Shown here: piece by piece, positions 13,386-24,958 of the stretch
Layout of the letters: each line of letters opens with the position of its first letter
Position numbering within the stretch: position 1 is the first letter of the stretch
Assembly (NCBI GenBank): GCA_013396755.1
Contig: VWZF01006833.1
Location: 1,368,796-1,432,795, forward strand
Source: Sclerurus mexicanus
Lineage: Eukaryota; Chordata; Aves; Passeriformes; Furnariidae
DNA length: 64,000 nt
Direction of reading: 5' to 3'
The notes under the pieces: model-generated
Told to the model about the DNA's origin: nothing
The model's input: the letters and a program-made list of their open reading frames with translations, nothing else
The model's database searches: none
Position numbers and translations under genes: made by a program

Positions 13386-16249
13386 CTAAACCAAAATATA
13401 ATGAATTAGTTGAGTTGTTATGAGGAATTTCTTTACCTGTGTAAATTGTTTTAATCCAGCTCAAGTTGTCATACCTGTTACTATAAAGAACAGCTGATTG
13501 ATACCTCCAAATGGCATCTAAGTATTTCTAATCACAGAGAACAAATTACTAAACCAGAACATATAGAGTAGGACAGAGGTTTGTTCCACCTATAGAAAGC
13601 TAGTGACCAGTCAGCAGCTCAGCTGCAGCTCAGTTTTGACTAATTTGTGCTGGGCTATCCAGCCAGCAGATGATGTGATGTGATCCAGTGTTTTCAGTCC
13701 TGTTTTAAGAGGATAGTCCCAGTACAGTAAAAGAAATAGCAATAATTCTTTTCCTAGCTCACAGTCTAAACAGAAGTGTTAGAAGATACTCTTTAATGTC
13801 AGACTCTTTAAGGTCTGTCTTGTAGGACAGAGTTGAGGAGTTTGGGTGGAATTGACAGGGAAAGTTGGAGTTTCTTGTACTGGGCTTTTTGTAAGGACAT
13901 AGAGGTTTCACACACAGCTACCATGCTGGGTGACAGCTACTTCCTTTTGTGAGAAAGAACTTCAGGGTGCTAATGTTATTTGAAATACCTGGAAGTGCCA
14001 AATGTGAAATTATCAATGCTTCTTAGTGATTTTAAGTCCAGAATTTACCTCAACATGTTTTTCCAATGAGTAGTGATCAGTGGCTTGTGGAGCATAGTAA
14101 AGATGTTTTGGAGCACGATGTAAAACCACAAAAAACATATGAATATTGTGCACAACACTCAACAGATATCCCAGATGATCCAAAAGTCTACTGACGTGCA
14201 CCGATGGACTCTGCCATTGCCCTGTGAGAGTTCTTTACCCAGCTTGTTCTCAGTCCTACTACAGAAAGTTTTATGGCAGCAAAGCTAACTTTTTACAGCA
14301 CTATATAACTACACTTCCATTTCATTTAAGAAGATTGGGAGGTGGATATAATGCTGGGGAAGCATTCACCATTGTCCAAGTGTAAATATTAACATTTTTT
14401 AAAGTGTATACTTATAACAAACTAGAGCTATAGCCAGAAACGCTATACCATTAAATGAATAAATGAGAGATGTTACCATCTAATCAGAACAATGTGACAG
14501 GTAGAGTAAAAAGAATGCAGAAAAGAAAATTATTCTTGACAAAACTCTCATATTTGTCAAAATAATTGGAAAAAAAAGCTGTGAAAAAACATTTCATATC
14601 AAGATATTTCCTATTCCACCCACTTTTTCTTCAGGATAACCACATCCCTAAGTACACAGAAATACATTTTAACAGAAGTAAACTCTAATTTTCTTCAACT
14701 TAGGAATTTGAATACTGAATGAATTTTAGTATTATGAAAAATGAATCATTGCATTTTAGAACTATTTCTTCCTTCTCAGTAAAAAGCTACCAAAAAGGCA
14801 GTCATATTTGTCATATTTAATTTATCCTCAAACACACCGTGATGTCACAAGCAAAGAGTAAATTAACATAATTTGAATGGAAAGCACAAAATTAAGGTTA
14901 ATAGATGAATACAGTGAGGAACAGAGAATTTAATTGAAACCAGCAGGAATAGTATTCAGTGCACATATACAGTCCTAATTAAGGATACCGAATTGTTACA
15001 AAGGCAGTTAGAAATACGTCTGTTGCTAGCTTAGACTAAAATAATAAAAATATGAGATGGGAAAAAGCAGAAGACCTTGTAAATATAAATTATTGGAAAG
15101 AAATAATTCTAAAAATATGACAGACCAACATTTTAAAATACAACATTTTGTCATCTGTGATGAACGTAAGAATATGCTGCAATTCAGTCTTTGTCCAGGA
15201 GAAAGGAAACTGTAATGCACACAAGAACACACAGGTAGTAAGTTCAATTTTAGTTCTGTTTTTAAAAAATGTCATAGAAGGATGTATTACTAGTACATAG
15301 AAGGACAATGTTTAGACTTTAAAACATACTCTGACTGAGAAATCTATTAGTGTTCCATTTAAACATTAGCTGTCTTTTCAAAACTAATCTTTTTGAGTGA
15401 TTAGTTCAGAACACTTGGTTGGTTTTGATTTTCAGGGCTGCATGCTGTGTGAGTCAATCCAGACCTCTCCTATGTAAACTGTTCGTAGTTACACGAGCTG
15501 GCAAAAAACTAAAAATGTATGAATCTGCCTCTGAAATAAACACTTGCAAAGTTCATCCCTCTCTTCCTCAGTACTGAGGGCAAATGGAGAGAAACAGACA
15601 AGAATATGTGTGATGCTACATTCAGGTATCAGCTCAGAAAAGAACTTACATGTAACCCTAGATCTCTGGATCAGGTTAAAAATGGGAAAGGCATCACTGA
15701 TAAACTCAGAGATAAAAGATGCTTTTTTTAAAGAGAATAAATAATAATTGTCTAATTCATTAAATATTTTTAGCTACCTAAAGTGGCAAGGATTACTGCT
15801 AACAGACATGCCTTTTTTGGAGAAGTGCTGTCATTGTAGTGTAACTGAAAAAACTTCCAAGAGAAATTCTGACATCTAAATATTTCATCAATTTTGTAGG
15901 GAAGAAAAATATTTTCTGTTATGGAATAGCAGTACCATAAATAAAAATTACATAATCTACCTTAACATTTTAAAGAAAAACCCCAAGGTAGACATCAAGA
16001 AATCTGGCATTCCAGTGAAGACTACACTTCCACACATATTCAGTTATTTCATTACAGTAGTTACAAAATAGATTCATGAAAGGTAAAGGCTTGTAAAAAT
16101 CGCTTTACTCATGAAAATCATATATACCATTTCTAAACTGATGATAAAAAAAAATCATGCAATAACTTTAAATCAAATGCAATGTATTTATACATTTCTT
16201 CTTTTAGAAAAGGGTTTTTACACGAAGTAGTGCATGACAAACCACTTAC
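13386..16249 (-). other. SCN3A: SCN3A intron 13
   Basis: 2.9 kb GT-AG intron with donor CTG|GTAAGT. Open frames around 15026-15308 and 15544-15744 show no known domain and no coding character. No transposon was recognised. Confidence 0.85.
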
Positions 16250-16488
16250 CAGGTTCCCCACAGAAAGGACACTGCTAAACTGTTCTGTCATTGGGTAATG
16301 TTCCATGGCCATAAACAAGGTGTTTAAAACAATACAAATAGTTATAGCAAGATCAACAAATGGATCCATCACAACTAAATTGACGACATGCTTTACTTTT
16401 AACCACGGACTCCAGCAATCCCAGATCAAGAAAGTATTTGCAAATCTGTACCAGCATGGTGGGCACTTCTGTCTGGATTCTTCAAGCT
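16250..16488 (-). CDS. SCN3A: SCN3A coding exon 13 (end of I-II loop, IIS1 to IIS2)
   Basis: 239 nt, entering in phase 1 and ending in phase 0, residues about 722-801. It encodes ELEESRQKCPPCWYRF, the cysteine-containing end of the I-II loop, then the pre-S1 segment LKVKHVVNLVVMDPFVD. IIS1 (LAITICIVLNTLFMAMEH) and the start of S2 (SVLSVGNL) follow. The segment LIWDCWSPWLKVKHV carries small substitutions relative to mammals. The acceptor is TTATCAG and the donor CTG|GTAAGT. Confidence 0.97.
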
Positions 16489-19042
16489 CTGATAAAAACA
16501 GAAAAAAAGGAATATTCTAATTGTATCCTCTGGAAGTTCCTGTTTAAAATATGGGAAAAGATTATATCATTCAAATAGACAGCTCTCACTAACATGGGAT
16601 TTCTCTCACTTATGTTTAGCCACCTTAAAGTAAGGCATCTAACTTAGTTAAGCGCCTCTACAACCAGTGGACAGCAAAGTCCATTCACTAAAGGGGGAAT
16701 CATCTGAGACGTCTGTCTAAAGAGAGAAATGTGTTTGGTTTTCCAATGACAGGAGGGAGATTCCAGACCCTTAGTTTAGGTTACTTGACTTGCTTACAGC
16801 AGATATCTTAATATTGGAAATTAAAAGTTAACATGACTCACTCCTCAGAGAGCTCATGTGTATAATTAGTTTAAGCTTCATAAAAGATTCACATTTTTGT
16901 GTTAAGTACATGAGTATGTATTTTGATTTGAGATACTAAAAATGTTATATTTGCTACTACTACTGAACCACAGAAAAATGACTTGGTGTGCATACCTATA
17001 ATTTCTTATTTGAATCAGTATTTTTAATAACCTGAGTAGCTGTTTTCTTCTTTTAAAATTATAATTCGATTTTGTTTGAAAATGTCTTGTAGAGTTGCAG
17101 TTTCTATCAACTCAGACACAGAGCAACATTAGTATTAGCAGAACAACTCTGTTGAGGAACTGCAGAACAACCGCTTTGAGAATCTTTGCATTTCCATTTC
17201 ACTGGCAGTATTTTCAAAGTTACAGAAGAATATTAACTTCTACTGAGTTAATAATAGCAAGGATAAATATCTCATGTGATGGGATGTTTGAGGACAACCC
17301 AGAAGGAAGATTGATGCTTGCTTAAGTGAAAAATACTTAGACTGCAAAATATGTAAGAAATGGCCATAGCAGTTTTGATAAAATTTCTGCATAGTGGCAT
17401 CAACCCAATTCTGGAACTACCCATTTTTCAGGCATTCCTAAGAGCACAGAGAGATATCCATCATCATGACACAGGTGATTTTGCTAAAATTGCAAGCATG
17501 CCCTTTTACAGATTTGCTGATAAGGATTTAGTGCAACATCTACACTTTGAGGACCAGTGGATTGAGTTTTGGCTCTAACATTGTCCTATATGGGTGAAAT
17601 TACTGGGATTTGAAAAGTCGGTTGCCACAGCTTTCAAATTGATTGAAACAAGCAAGTTCTCCAGGTAGAAAAGGTTATCATAAGTAGCAAAAGACTTCTA
17701 TAGTCTTTTAAACCATAACAAAGACAGTGCTTCTGGAGGAATATATGGTTCAGGTGGAATAATCACATTTCTGAACATATAACTCAGAATGCTGAAAGGT
17801 AGGATAGGACTGGCCATGGACAAAAGGGGCCACTCATACTGGACATGAGTTGACTCCATTGCTGCACTTAGCAACCTCTGAATTAGTGGAAACCAGGTAT
17901 GGAAAAGGAGGTGACTATCAGGACAATTTAGTTCACATTGACATATTTTTTCTGGTCAGGAGAACGGAAGGACAAACTATTTAACAGGAGGAAGAGTGCA
18001 GCACCCTCTAAGGTGATATCCTGTTTACAGAGAGGAGAACCAGCAACTGCACACCAAGAATTAAGGGGCACCAACAGCTCAGACTTGCACTAAAGTAGGA
18101 AGATACACTCAAAAAGACATATATTTGTGAGAAGAGATTTTGAACACCTTTAGCAGAAAATAGGTGATATAAACCTTACATTTCTGACTACAATTAACTT
18201 GGGATCTATTTGTTTATTTGAGACCAAAGGGCTTCGGAACTCTTTTAAAAAATTGTATTTCAATACTGGCTTAATAACACCGTAAAGTTTCTTGGTAATT
18301 TCTTGTTCTTTTAGAACATGTGTTAAAGCACATCCACAAAGTTGGTCTGACTGTAACAACTGCCACACTTTGCGAGTATCCAGTAGTTAGATCCTTATAA
18401 GCTTATAAAAAGACTTTAATGGCATATGTGTGAAAAGTGAGATATTTGGTTTCCATTAAATAAGAAAAAAAATCCCAACAATGTATGCTTTTTCATACAG
18501 CAGATATAATATTTTTTTATCTTTGATACCTAAGAAGGTTTAAGGAATGCTTAAGAAAGACATTTTGTGTGCATTGGCATGGGTTGGTTACAGCTGTTTG
18601 GTTTTTTTTCTTTAAAACTCATTTCAATTTCCTATTGTCTATTCTTGGATTTAAAGTCTAAGGGAAATGACTTATACAGCACATCACTTCCTTTATAATT
18701 GCAATTCTTGTGCATCTTAATTGATTTTTCCTGCTGATGTCTAATGGGAAGAAAATCCCTATATTCTCTGTTTGAGGCTCTAGCAATCCCCTAGCTATGA
18801 CTATTTCATCTCTGTTAGTCCACTCAGAGTAATATTTTGGAAGGTGTCAGGAAAAATAAATGGCTAAGCATTCAGAATGTGTAAATGATCTTAGAAATGC
18901 TCAAAAGCCTTTTCTATCTAATGTTCAGAGATTTCACATGTCCAGTTTTACATTTACAAAAGAAATTACGTAAATAATTTCTCTGTACATGTAGTTAGCA
19001 GAAATTCACTGAGCTGCTTGTCAGATCAAATTCATCAAATAC
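16489..19042 (-). other. SCN3A: SCN3A intron 12
   Basis: 2.6 kb GT-AG intron with donor G|GTATTTG, a weak match. Non-channel open frames at 17095-17578 have no recognisable homology. No repeat family was recognised. Confidence 0.85.
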
Positions 19043-19175
19043 CTTCCATTGTATTTGTAAGTATGCTGGCTATGCTCATTGCTCTCTGTCTTGCAGCAGA
19101 CTCTTCCAGCATTTCCATGGAAATCTGGTAAGAACTCAGTCTTCTTTTCCTTATTTCTGTTTCTGTAGTGGTGCC
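19043..19175 (-). CDS. SCN3A: SCN3A coding exon 12 (I-II loop)
   Basis: 133 nt, phase 0 start and phase 1 end, residues about 678-722. It reads GTTTETEIRKRRLSSYQISM and continues through EMLEESAARQRAMSIASILTN. KRRLSS is a basic protein kinase A-type site in the I-II loop, where phosphorylation is known to reduce sodium current in neuronal channels. LSSYQISMEML is a distinctive SCN3A signature; SCN2A has SSSYHVSMDLL. The acceptor is TTTACAG and the donor GAAG|GTATTT. Confidence 0.97.
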
Positions 19176-20956
19176 CTGTAAATAAAATATTGAGGAATCA
19201 GACCAACCTTTTCAACAGCCAGTTAACAATGTTTACTGCATAAATATTGTAGTGATAATCAAAATCAGCTTCGTGCAACATACTGGGCTTTTCTTACACA
19301 CTGAAGGTTTCTGTTCCTGTAGGGATTTCTTTCTTCTTTATGAACTCAGTACTTTGTACATTGCTACAAATAGTCAAGTGGAGGACCCAATACAAATGGA
19401 ATGTGGGACCAAAGGTGGTTCTCATTTAAATCACTGGCTGGACAAAATTTTTGCTAAGTATCTTTACTATTATTATTTCAGGAAAAAATGCTTGAGGTTG
19501 AAACCCATCACCTTAATTTTCAGCAGCTAGTCATGTTAAATAATGAAAGTGCAAGTACAAAGTGAACTTTTATTTAGTAACTTTGATACAAGAAATATGA
19601 ATATAATTTTACAAATTAGGTATATATAAAACACTATTTACTGTATTCTTAACCTGGTAAGTGTGGTTGAAAAATTTTATATGAGAAAAAAACCCTGCCT
19701 ATTTCTTCTACGTAGTTCTCTCCCCCAGTAATGCTCATACAGAGTTTGTGATAAATTCCTGCAATGAATTTACAAGTCCCCTTTACTTTGTATGGCTTCT
19801 AATTATCTTTTCGAAGACATAATACTCAACTCTGATTTAAATGTACCTAACTTGTCACTACTCTGTACATGCAGGTGTCCTCCCAGTTGATTTGCTTTTC
19901 TTCTGGAGTGTGACCTAGGGATCTAAGCACAGGAGTGGGATTAAAAACTTACTAAATCTTGGCTCTGACTCTACCACAGCTTCTGTGATTCATGGTAACC
20001 ACTCACTCTTTTTCACATTATTCTGTCTCCATCCATAAAAAGAACAAAAAACCTCACAGAACTCATAAGAAATTTCAAAGTTATCTCAATGCGAAGATGA
20101 AAAAACATTTTGGAGCATTCGCTAGTACTACTTCTTTAGAGAAGACTCTTGAGTTAAATGGCTGACTTGAAGTGAAATTTTTGAAATTTTCTGAAACAGA
20201 ACTATATATGCATAATTTCTGAGGTAATCTGATGGACTTTCTGGTATAAAGGTCTGTATCACGACATGAGTTAAAAATAAAGATAAATGTGTAACAGAAA
20301 TACAAAGACCTCAATACTTATTTATAAAGCAAATATTTTTCAGCTTAGATAACAAGCTATTCTAGACACCAAAATACCATACTGAATGCATAGTAAAATA
20401 CTGTATATGGAAAGGCTTGCCTATTTGAAAGTTTGAAAAAACATCTTGGCTTACAGAAGTCTGAAACTGAGACTGCAGTGTAATATAATTACAAAGGTAC
20501 ATAGGAACTGCATGTATTTTTCTCATGAAAGTTATGAGAAAGAATTCCTCAAGATAAAGTCAGTAAGGGGTATTTCTATTAACTATCATTAGAGTAGTAA
20601 CTGCATTCTGCTTATTTTTACAGGTGTTTTCTATACATATTTCCAAGCCATAGCCTTAGTTATATATCGAATCTCCGCTTTTGTTGAAGTGACACTTTAT
20701 ACAAATCATCAAATTCAATTCATGATATTTTTGTATGTGCAGATCTCTTGCTGAAAGCAACAAGAATATACTCCTTTACTGAGGCTCAGACATAGGAGGT
20801 TGAGGACTTTTTTTTCCTTTATGTTCTGTTATTTAGAAACTATTTCAAATTATTTCTCATTGCTTTAAGAAATTATAAGGAATGCAGAGATGAGGAGTAA
20901 GACAAAATTCTGTGCCTGATCCAAACTATAATAATTACTGGTTTACTTATAATTAC
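19176..20956 (-). other. SCN3A: SCN3A intron 11
   Basis: 1.8 kb AT-rich GT-AG intron with donor GAG|GTAATT. Nothing beyond background sequence was recognised. Confidence 0.87.
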
Positions 20957-21304
20957 CTCTGGTATGAGCTGACCAGTAGGTGAAGTTAAAGCTGAAGGTC
21001 CTCCAACCAAGGAAACTACTCCATTGCAATCCACAGTGCTGTGCATCTTCCCATTTACTGGAAGGGCTGGTATCATTCTAGATGACACACTTGCCTGACT
21101 AATGTTACTGTTGCGCCGTTCCCCATGTCGATTTGGAACAAAGAGAGAATCTCTTCTGCTCTCATTGTCTTCAAGAGTGCTGTGCTCATCATCAGCAAAG
21201 TCATTCTCAGATCCCATATCCTTTGCATGACCTCTGAAACTGAAAATGCTTGTTTTGCTGTTGCGCCTTGGTGAGAACAGAGAACCACGAATGCTTAACA
21301 AAGA
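20957..21304 (-). CDS. SCN3A: SCN3A coding exon 11 (I-II loop)
   Basis: 348 nt, phase 0, residues about 562-677. It opens with SLLSIRGSLFSPRRNSKTSI and ends at SALTSPTGQLIPE. Several basic-directed serine sites (PRRNS, SRRDS, ERRNS) mark it as the main kinase-regulated part of the I-II loop. SKTSIFSF, ERRNSN and SALTSPTGQL identify SCN3A. In mammals this exon has an alternative internal donor that removes 49 residues in a shorter isoform. At the equivalent place here, after ERRNSN, the sequence is AAC|ATTAGT, without the GT a donor needs. Confidence 0.96.
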
Positions 21305-23380
21305 CTGTAAAAGATTTAAAACAAACCAAACAAAACAGCATTAGAACTGAAGTTATAAGTTCTTGGCTTTTTAAAGAATAGATACAGCGCTGGAGGAAGG
21401 ATAATATTTTTTTTCCCCACAGTATAAGCGTGTCCATTAGGTGAATGTGCTTGTCAGGGGACCTGAAGTAAAGGGGAAAAATTCTTTTATGGTAATGTAG
21501 GAGGACTGAGGCAAAGCTGTGCAGAAGACATAAGTAAGGTAGAACAGGTTTGAGGGAAGAAAGTGCATGGAACTGGTATGGACCCATGACTGTACTGTAT
21601 TAAGTCAGTTTTCAACATCACTATCAAGGGTTTGCAGGTATTTGTCATTTATTCCTTCTATTAGAGGACAGAGCTAAAAACCTTTTACTTTTCCTTGTGG
21701 GAACAACAACGGGAAGACAGAGGTGACATTTTGGGGAAGCTGTGGAGGGGCAGCAGTAGCACTCCCAGGCAGAGCCCCGCGGGGGCTATAGGAGGCTGCA
21801 CACCTGCCAGAAGGTACCACTTGGCCATCAGGCAGCTCAAAGCAACTATTCACCAGGGATACAGCTACCAAAAGATATTCTCTTACAAGTGAGAAAAATA
21901 AATCCGTGGTTGTTAATCCATCTTTTAATTACAGTCAAAGCTGATTAATGGAGTGTTCTCTCTTACTACATATTTTATTTAACAGCCTTCATGAATAAAT
22001 AAAATGAGCACTAATTGAGGAGAAAAGAAAACTTGCATTCAGCTTTCTTCAATTCTGCATTTTTACAAATCTTCACATCTTGGTACATCAAAAACCTGGT
22101 TTGAGGTGATTCTCAATTTTTCACTAGTTTTGGAGGTGGAAAGTTCTCATACATAATAGCAAGGGGGTTTATCCCGAAATAATTAAAGTGAAAGTGAAAA
22201 CTGCCCTATAGTATATGAACCTATGTTAATACTGTGAAAGTCAAACACTGAATATATACATATATCCATCCATATGTATCTCTGTATATGCATAGTCAGA
22301 TATATAAATTGAGACACATGCCTAGGCTGAACTCGTAGCACTGCCTGTTCCAAGGGCTGACAGGTGTTTACCATTATGAGATGTATTTTTTTCTGCTTTT
22401 ACAGCTACACCAAATTTTAATAGTTTGGGCTGAAATTTTCTATGCTGGCTGTCAGCCTTGGGCTGAGTTACTCAAAGAATATCAGCCAAATGGTTTTGCT
22501 AAACCATTTGTGTAATCTTGGCTGGAGAAAAAGTGCTGTTTTTGCTTATACTGAAAGATAATTTTATCCAAAAAAAAAGCACTCTAGTTTCTATGGAGTA
22601 TGACACTGAATTCTGAAAAAGCAGTGAACTAATTACTACACCCTTTTTACATTTCTTTGTAAATGTATCTGGCCAACCTACAGTCCTTCAAAAAATCATA
22701 TGCTCACTAGGGTTTCGTCTGACTACCAGTGATACCCTTGTTCTTTTGGAGAATGTTCCCATGGCTGCTATGTTTTATTTGCAGGCCAATCTTTCCAGTA
22801 TGTCTTACCATGTTCTGAGCACAGCTAATTGCATCAGCCCCCTCAGGGATTTGGAAGGAGTGATGCCTGCTCTGCAAGTCCCTGCTGCACTGAGACAAAA
22901 GATAGAAGCTGAAATGGCTGCAATTTTAACACATGCAGAGGCAGAAATATGTGTCTACATGCTCTTGGAAAGTAAGGTCTGAAAGGAAGGCTTGACTTTT
23001 CTGGCAGGCTGCATCCTTCATCTGCACATGGAATATTGTGTCAAAGGACAAAACCTCTTTCAGGGGCCAAGTGAGCAGATTATCTCTCCATACCATTCTT
23101 CCTCACTGCTTCATGCTCTGGACCCTGTCTCACCAGTGAGATACTTCATGGCTAATAAGACAAATAAGCTCTTCCTGTACCAATTCTTTCATTCTTGGGA
23201 CACCTCAGTTTTAGTTACATGCAGGTAACTTTTACCCCTAAGCATTTTTGCAACTGCAAAAACAGTTATCAAGAAAGTCTTTAATTAATAAATTATCCTC
23301 AACATGGATGGTATGGGTTGGTAAATGTAATCTATTGGCTCAGATCACACATCATTTTGAAGAGATGCATTTTGAGTGAT

Positions 23381-23403
23381 TTTTTTTTTGGTTTTTTTTT
23401 TTT
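23381..23403. repeat. T-rich homopolymer tract
   Basis: Two poly-T runs separated by GG sit just outside the end of the CR1 copy at 23450. It is simple sequence. Confidence 0.75.
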
Positions 23404-23449
23404 GTTACAAATGCCATAACTGTGTGTAGCCTTGAAATAAGCAAAGGTA

Positions 23450-23980
23450 TCACAGAACCACAAAATCATTTTGATTGGAAAGACCTCCAAGATCATCAAG
23501 CACAACCTTTGACTGATCACCTTGTCAACTAGACCACGCCACTAAGTGCCATGTCCAGTCATTTGTTGAACACCTCAAGGGATGTTGACTCCATCAGCAT
23601 CCTGGGCAGTCCATTCCAATATTTAACAATCCTTTCTATGAAGAAATTCCTCCTAAGGCCCAACCTGAACCTCCCCTGGCACAGCTTGAAGCTATATCCT
23701 CTTGTCCTGACACTGGCTGCCTGGGAGAAGAGGCCAACCCTCACCTGGCTACAATCTCAGGTAGTTGTAGAGAGCCACAAGGTCTCCCCTGAGCCTCTTT
23801 TTCTCCAGGATAAACATCCCCAGCTCCCTCAGCCACTCCCCATACGACTCACTCTCTAGACCATCACCAGCTCCGTTGCCCTTCTCTAGGCCCGCTTCAG
23901 GACCTCAAGCTTGAAGAGCAGAGCCCAGAACAAGGTACAGGACTCAAGGTGCAGCCTCACCAGGGCCAGGTACAGAGGGA
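23450..23980 (-). mobile_element. CR1 LINE fragment, minus orientation
   Basis: About 530 bp with the characteristic reverse-complement CR1 text. TTGGAAAGACCTCCAAGATC is followed by accacgccactaagtgccat, then gaagaaattcctcctaa, cctcccctggcacagcttga, gagaagaggccaaccc and aaggtctcccctgagcctc. CR1 is the dominant non-LTR retrotransposon of birds and reptiles. The copy is 5'-truncated, with its 3' end at the low coordinate, and any coding potential is broken by stops and gaps. Open frames across it (23551-23859 and 23559-23744) are remnants, not host genes. It is the strongest indication that the genome is avian or at least sauropsid. Confidence 0.9.
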
Positions 23981-24019
23981 GTATTAAGTGACAGAAGAGA
24001 TCCTTTGATTTATGGGAGT

Positions 24020-24086
24020 AGAGCTTTGAAGTTTGGACTAAATGATTTCCAGAGGTCCTTCATAAACTACCTTTTTTCTATGATTG
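24020..24086 (+). mobile_element. CR1 LINE 3' end, plus orientation
   Basis: The stretch tttggactaaatgatttcc, then agaggtccttc, then ttctatgattg is the sense-strand 3' end of CR1. It lies within 50 bp of the minus-strand CR1 copy, so two independent insertions (or an inverted pair) sit almost back to back. Confidence 0.7.
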
Positions 24087-24658
24087 CAATGGGTCTCCAC
24101 TGTGTATAATGAATTTCCAAAGAAAAAGAACAGTAAGAGTAAATCCTTATAAATACAAACCCAAACAATCCCAATGTACTTTGTCTTTATTGTGGAGTAC
24201 GCTAATTTTCTCATTATTTACCTGTTAAAGAAGCTGATTAAGAAAGTAATAGAAACTAATAGTTATGTGGGATTTTGATGTTACAGTCTGTTAAAAGCCC
24301 CACATATTTGTATAGTTTTTAAATGGATCCAGAACAGAGAACCTACAGTTGATTAATGCAAATATATGAATACTAATCAAAGATATTTGATTCTTTCCTC
24401 AGTCTACTAGATACATTTTCAGAAATACATTTAAAGAAATGTATTAATTAAGTTTGCAGTTGCTCTTGGAACATTCTTTTTAACCCTTTGCTAGTAGAAT
24501 GGTCCAAACCATCTCAAACTGTAACTGTGAAAGGTACTACCACTAGTTTTTTCCTTCATTCACCATCTACATAACTTCCAATATGTAAAGCTGCTGTAAA
24601 GCCAGTAAATATAAACATAGAGTAGACATACATGACTTAGTAAAAGAGAATGCTGTAC

Positions 24659-24958
24659 CTGGTGAGGAGATGTGAGCCTTTTTTCATATGTCAGTTGACT
24701 TCCTTCTGTGGAGAAGCGGAAACTTTTCCTTCTGATACTGTCTTCTGACTCGGACTTAGGGAATTTATCGATATCTCCTTTGTCCTCTGCATCAGACATT
24801 TCTCTCTGTCTTCTTTTCTTCCTTCTGTTTCTTCTTTCTTTAGCACTCTTTGAGCTCAACTTTGATGCTTCTGAAGAACTTTCCAAGAGTTCTCCTAATC
24901 CCCCTACACCACTGAAATCTCTTGATGCAACTGATGCTGCTGCTACTGCCGCTGTTGT
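24659..24958 (-). CDS. SCN3A: SCN3A coding exon 10 (I-II loop)
   Basis: 300 nt, phase 0 at both ends, residues about 462-561. It starts TTAAVAAASVASRDFSG, continues through GELLESSSEASKLSSKSAKE and a strongly basic run (RRNRRKKRRQRE), and ends KRLTSPHQ. The basic run followed by acidic and serine residues (KSESEDSIRRKS) is typical of the first I-II loop cytoplasmic segment. The acceptor was chosen at CTGACAG because the AG seven bases downstream (ACAACAG) would shift the frame into a stop. Compared with mammalian SCN3A as I recall it, this adds a few residues before AVAAAS. The last third (FRFSTEGSQLTYEKR) is SCN2A-like. Confidence 0.93.

Larger units (their letters stand above)
21305..24658 (-). 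other. SCN3A: SCN3A intron 10
   Basis: 3.4 kb GT-AG intron with donor CAG|GTACAG. It holds the largest repeat in the gene, a CR1 copy at 23450-23980 with a second, opposite CR1 tail at 24020-24086. A GC-rich patch lies near 21700-21850 and a T-rich tract at 23381-23403. Confidence 0.87.

Noticed and set aside
17095..17578. Two consecutive plus-strand open frames in intron 12, considered as a retrocopy
   Set aside because: No protein family recognised, no poly-A tail or target-site duplications visible.
21695..21892. GC-rich patch with open frames in intron 10
   Set aside because: No homology, no CpG cluster comparable to the promoter blocks, no splice context. Noted only as a composition anomaly.
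23551..23859. Open frames over the CR1 copy in intron 10
   Set aside because: The DNA matches CR1 3' region motifs throughout; the frames are remnants or antisense to the element, not host genes.
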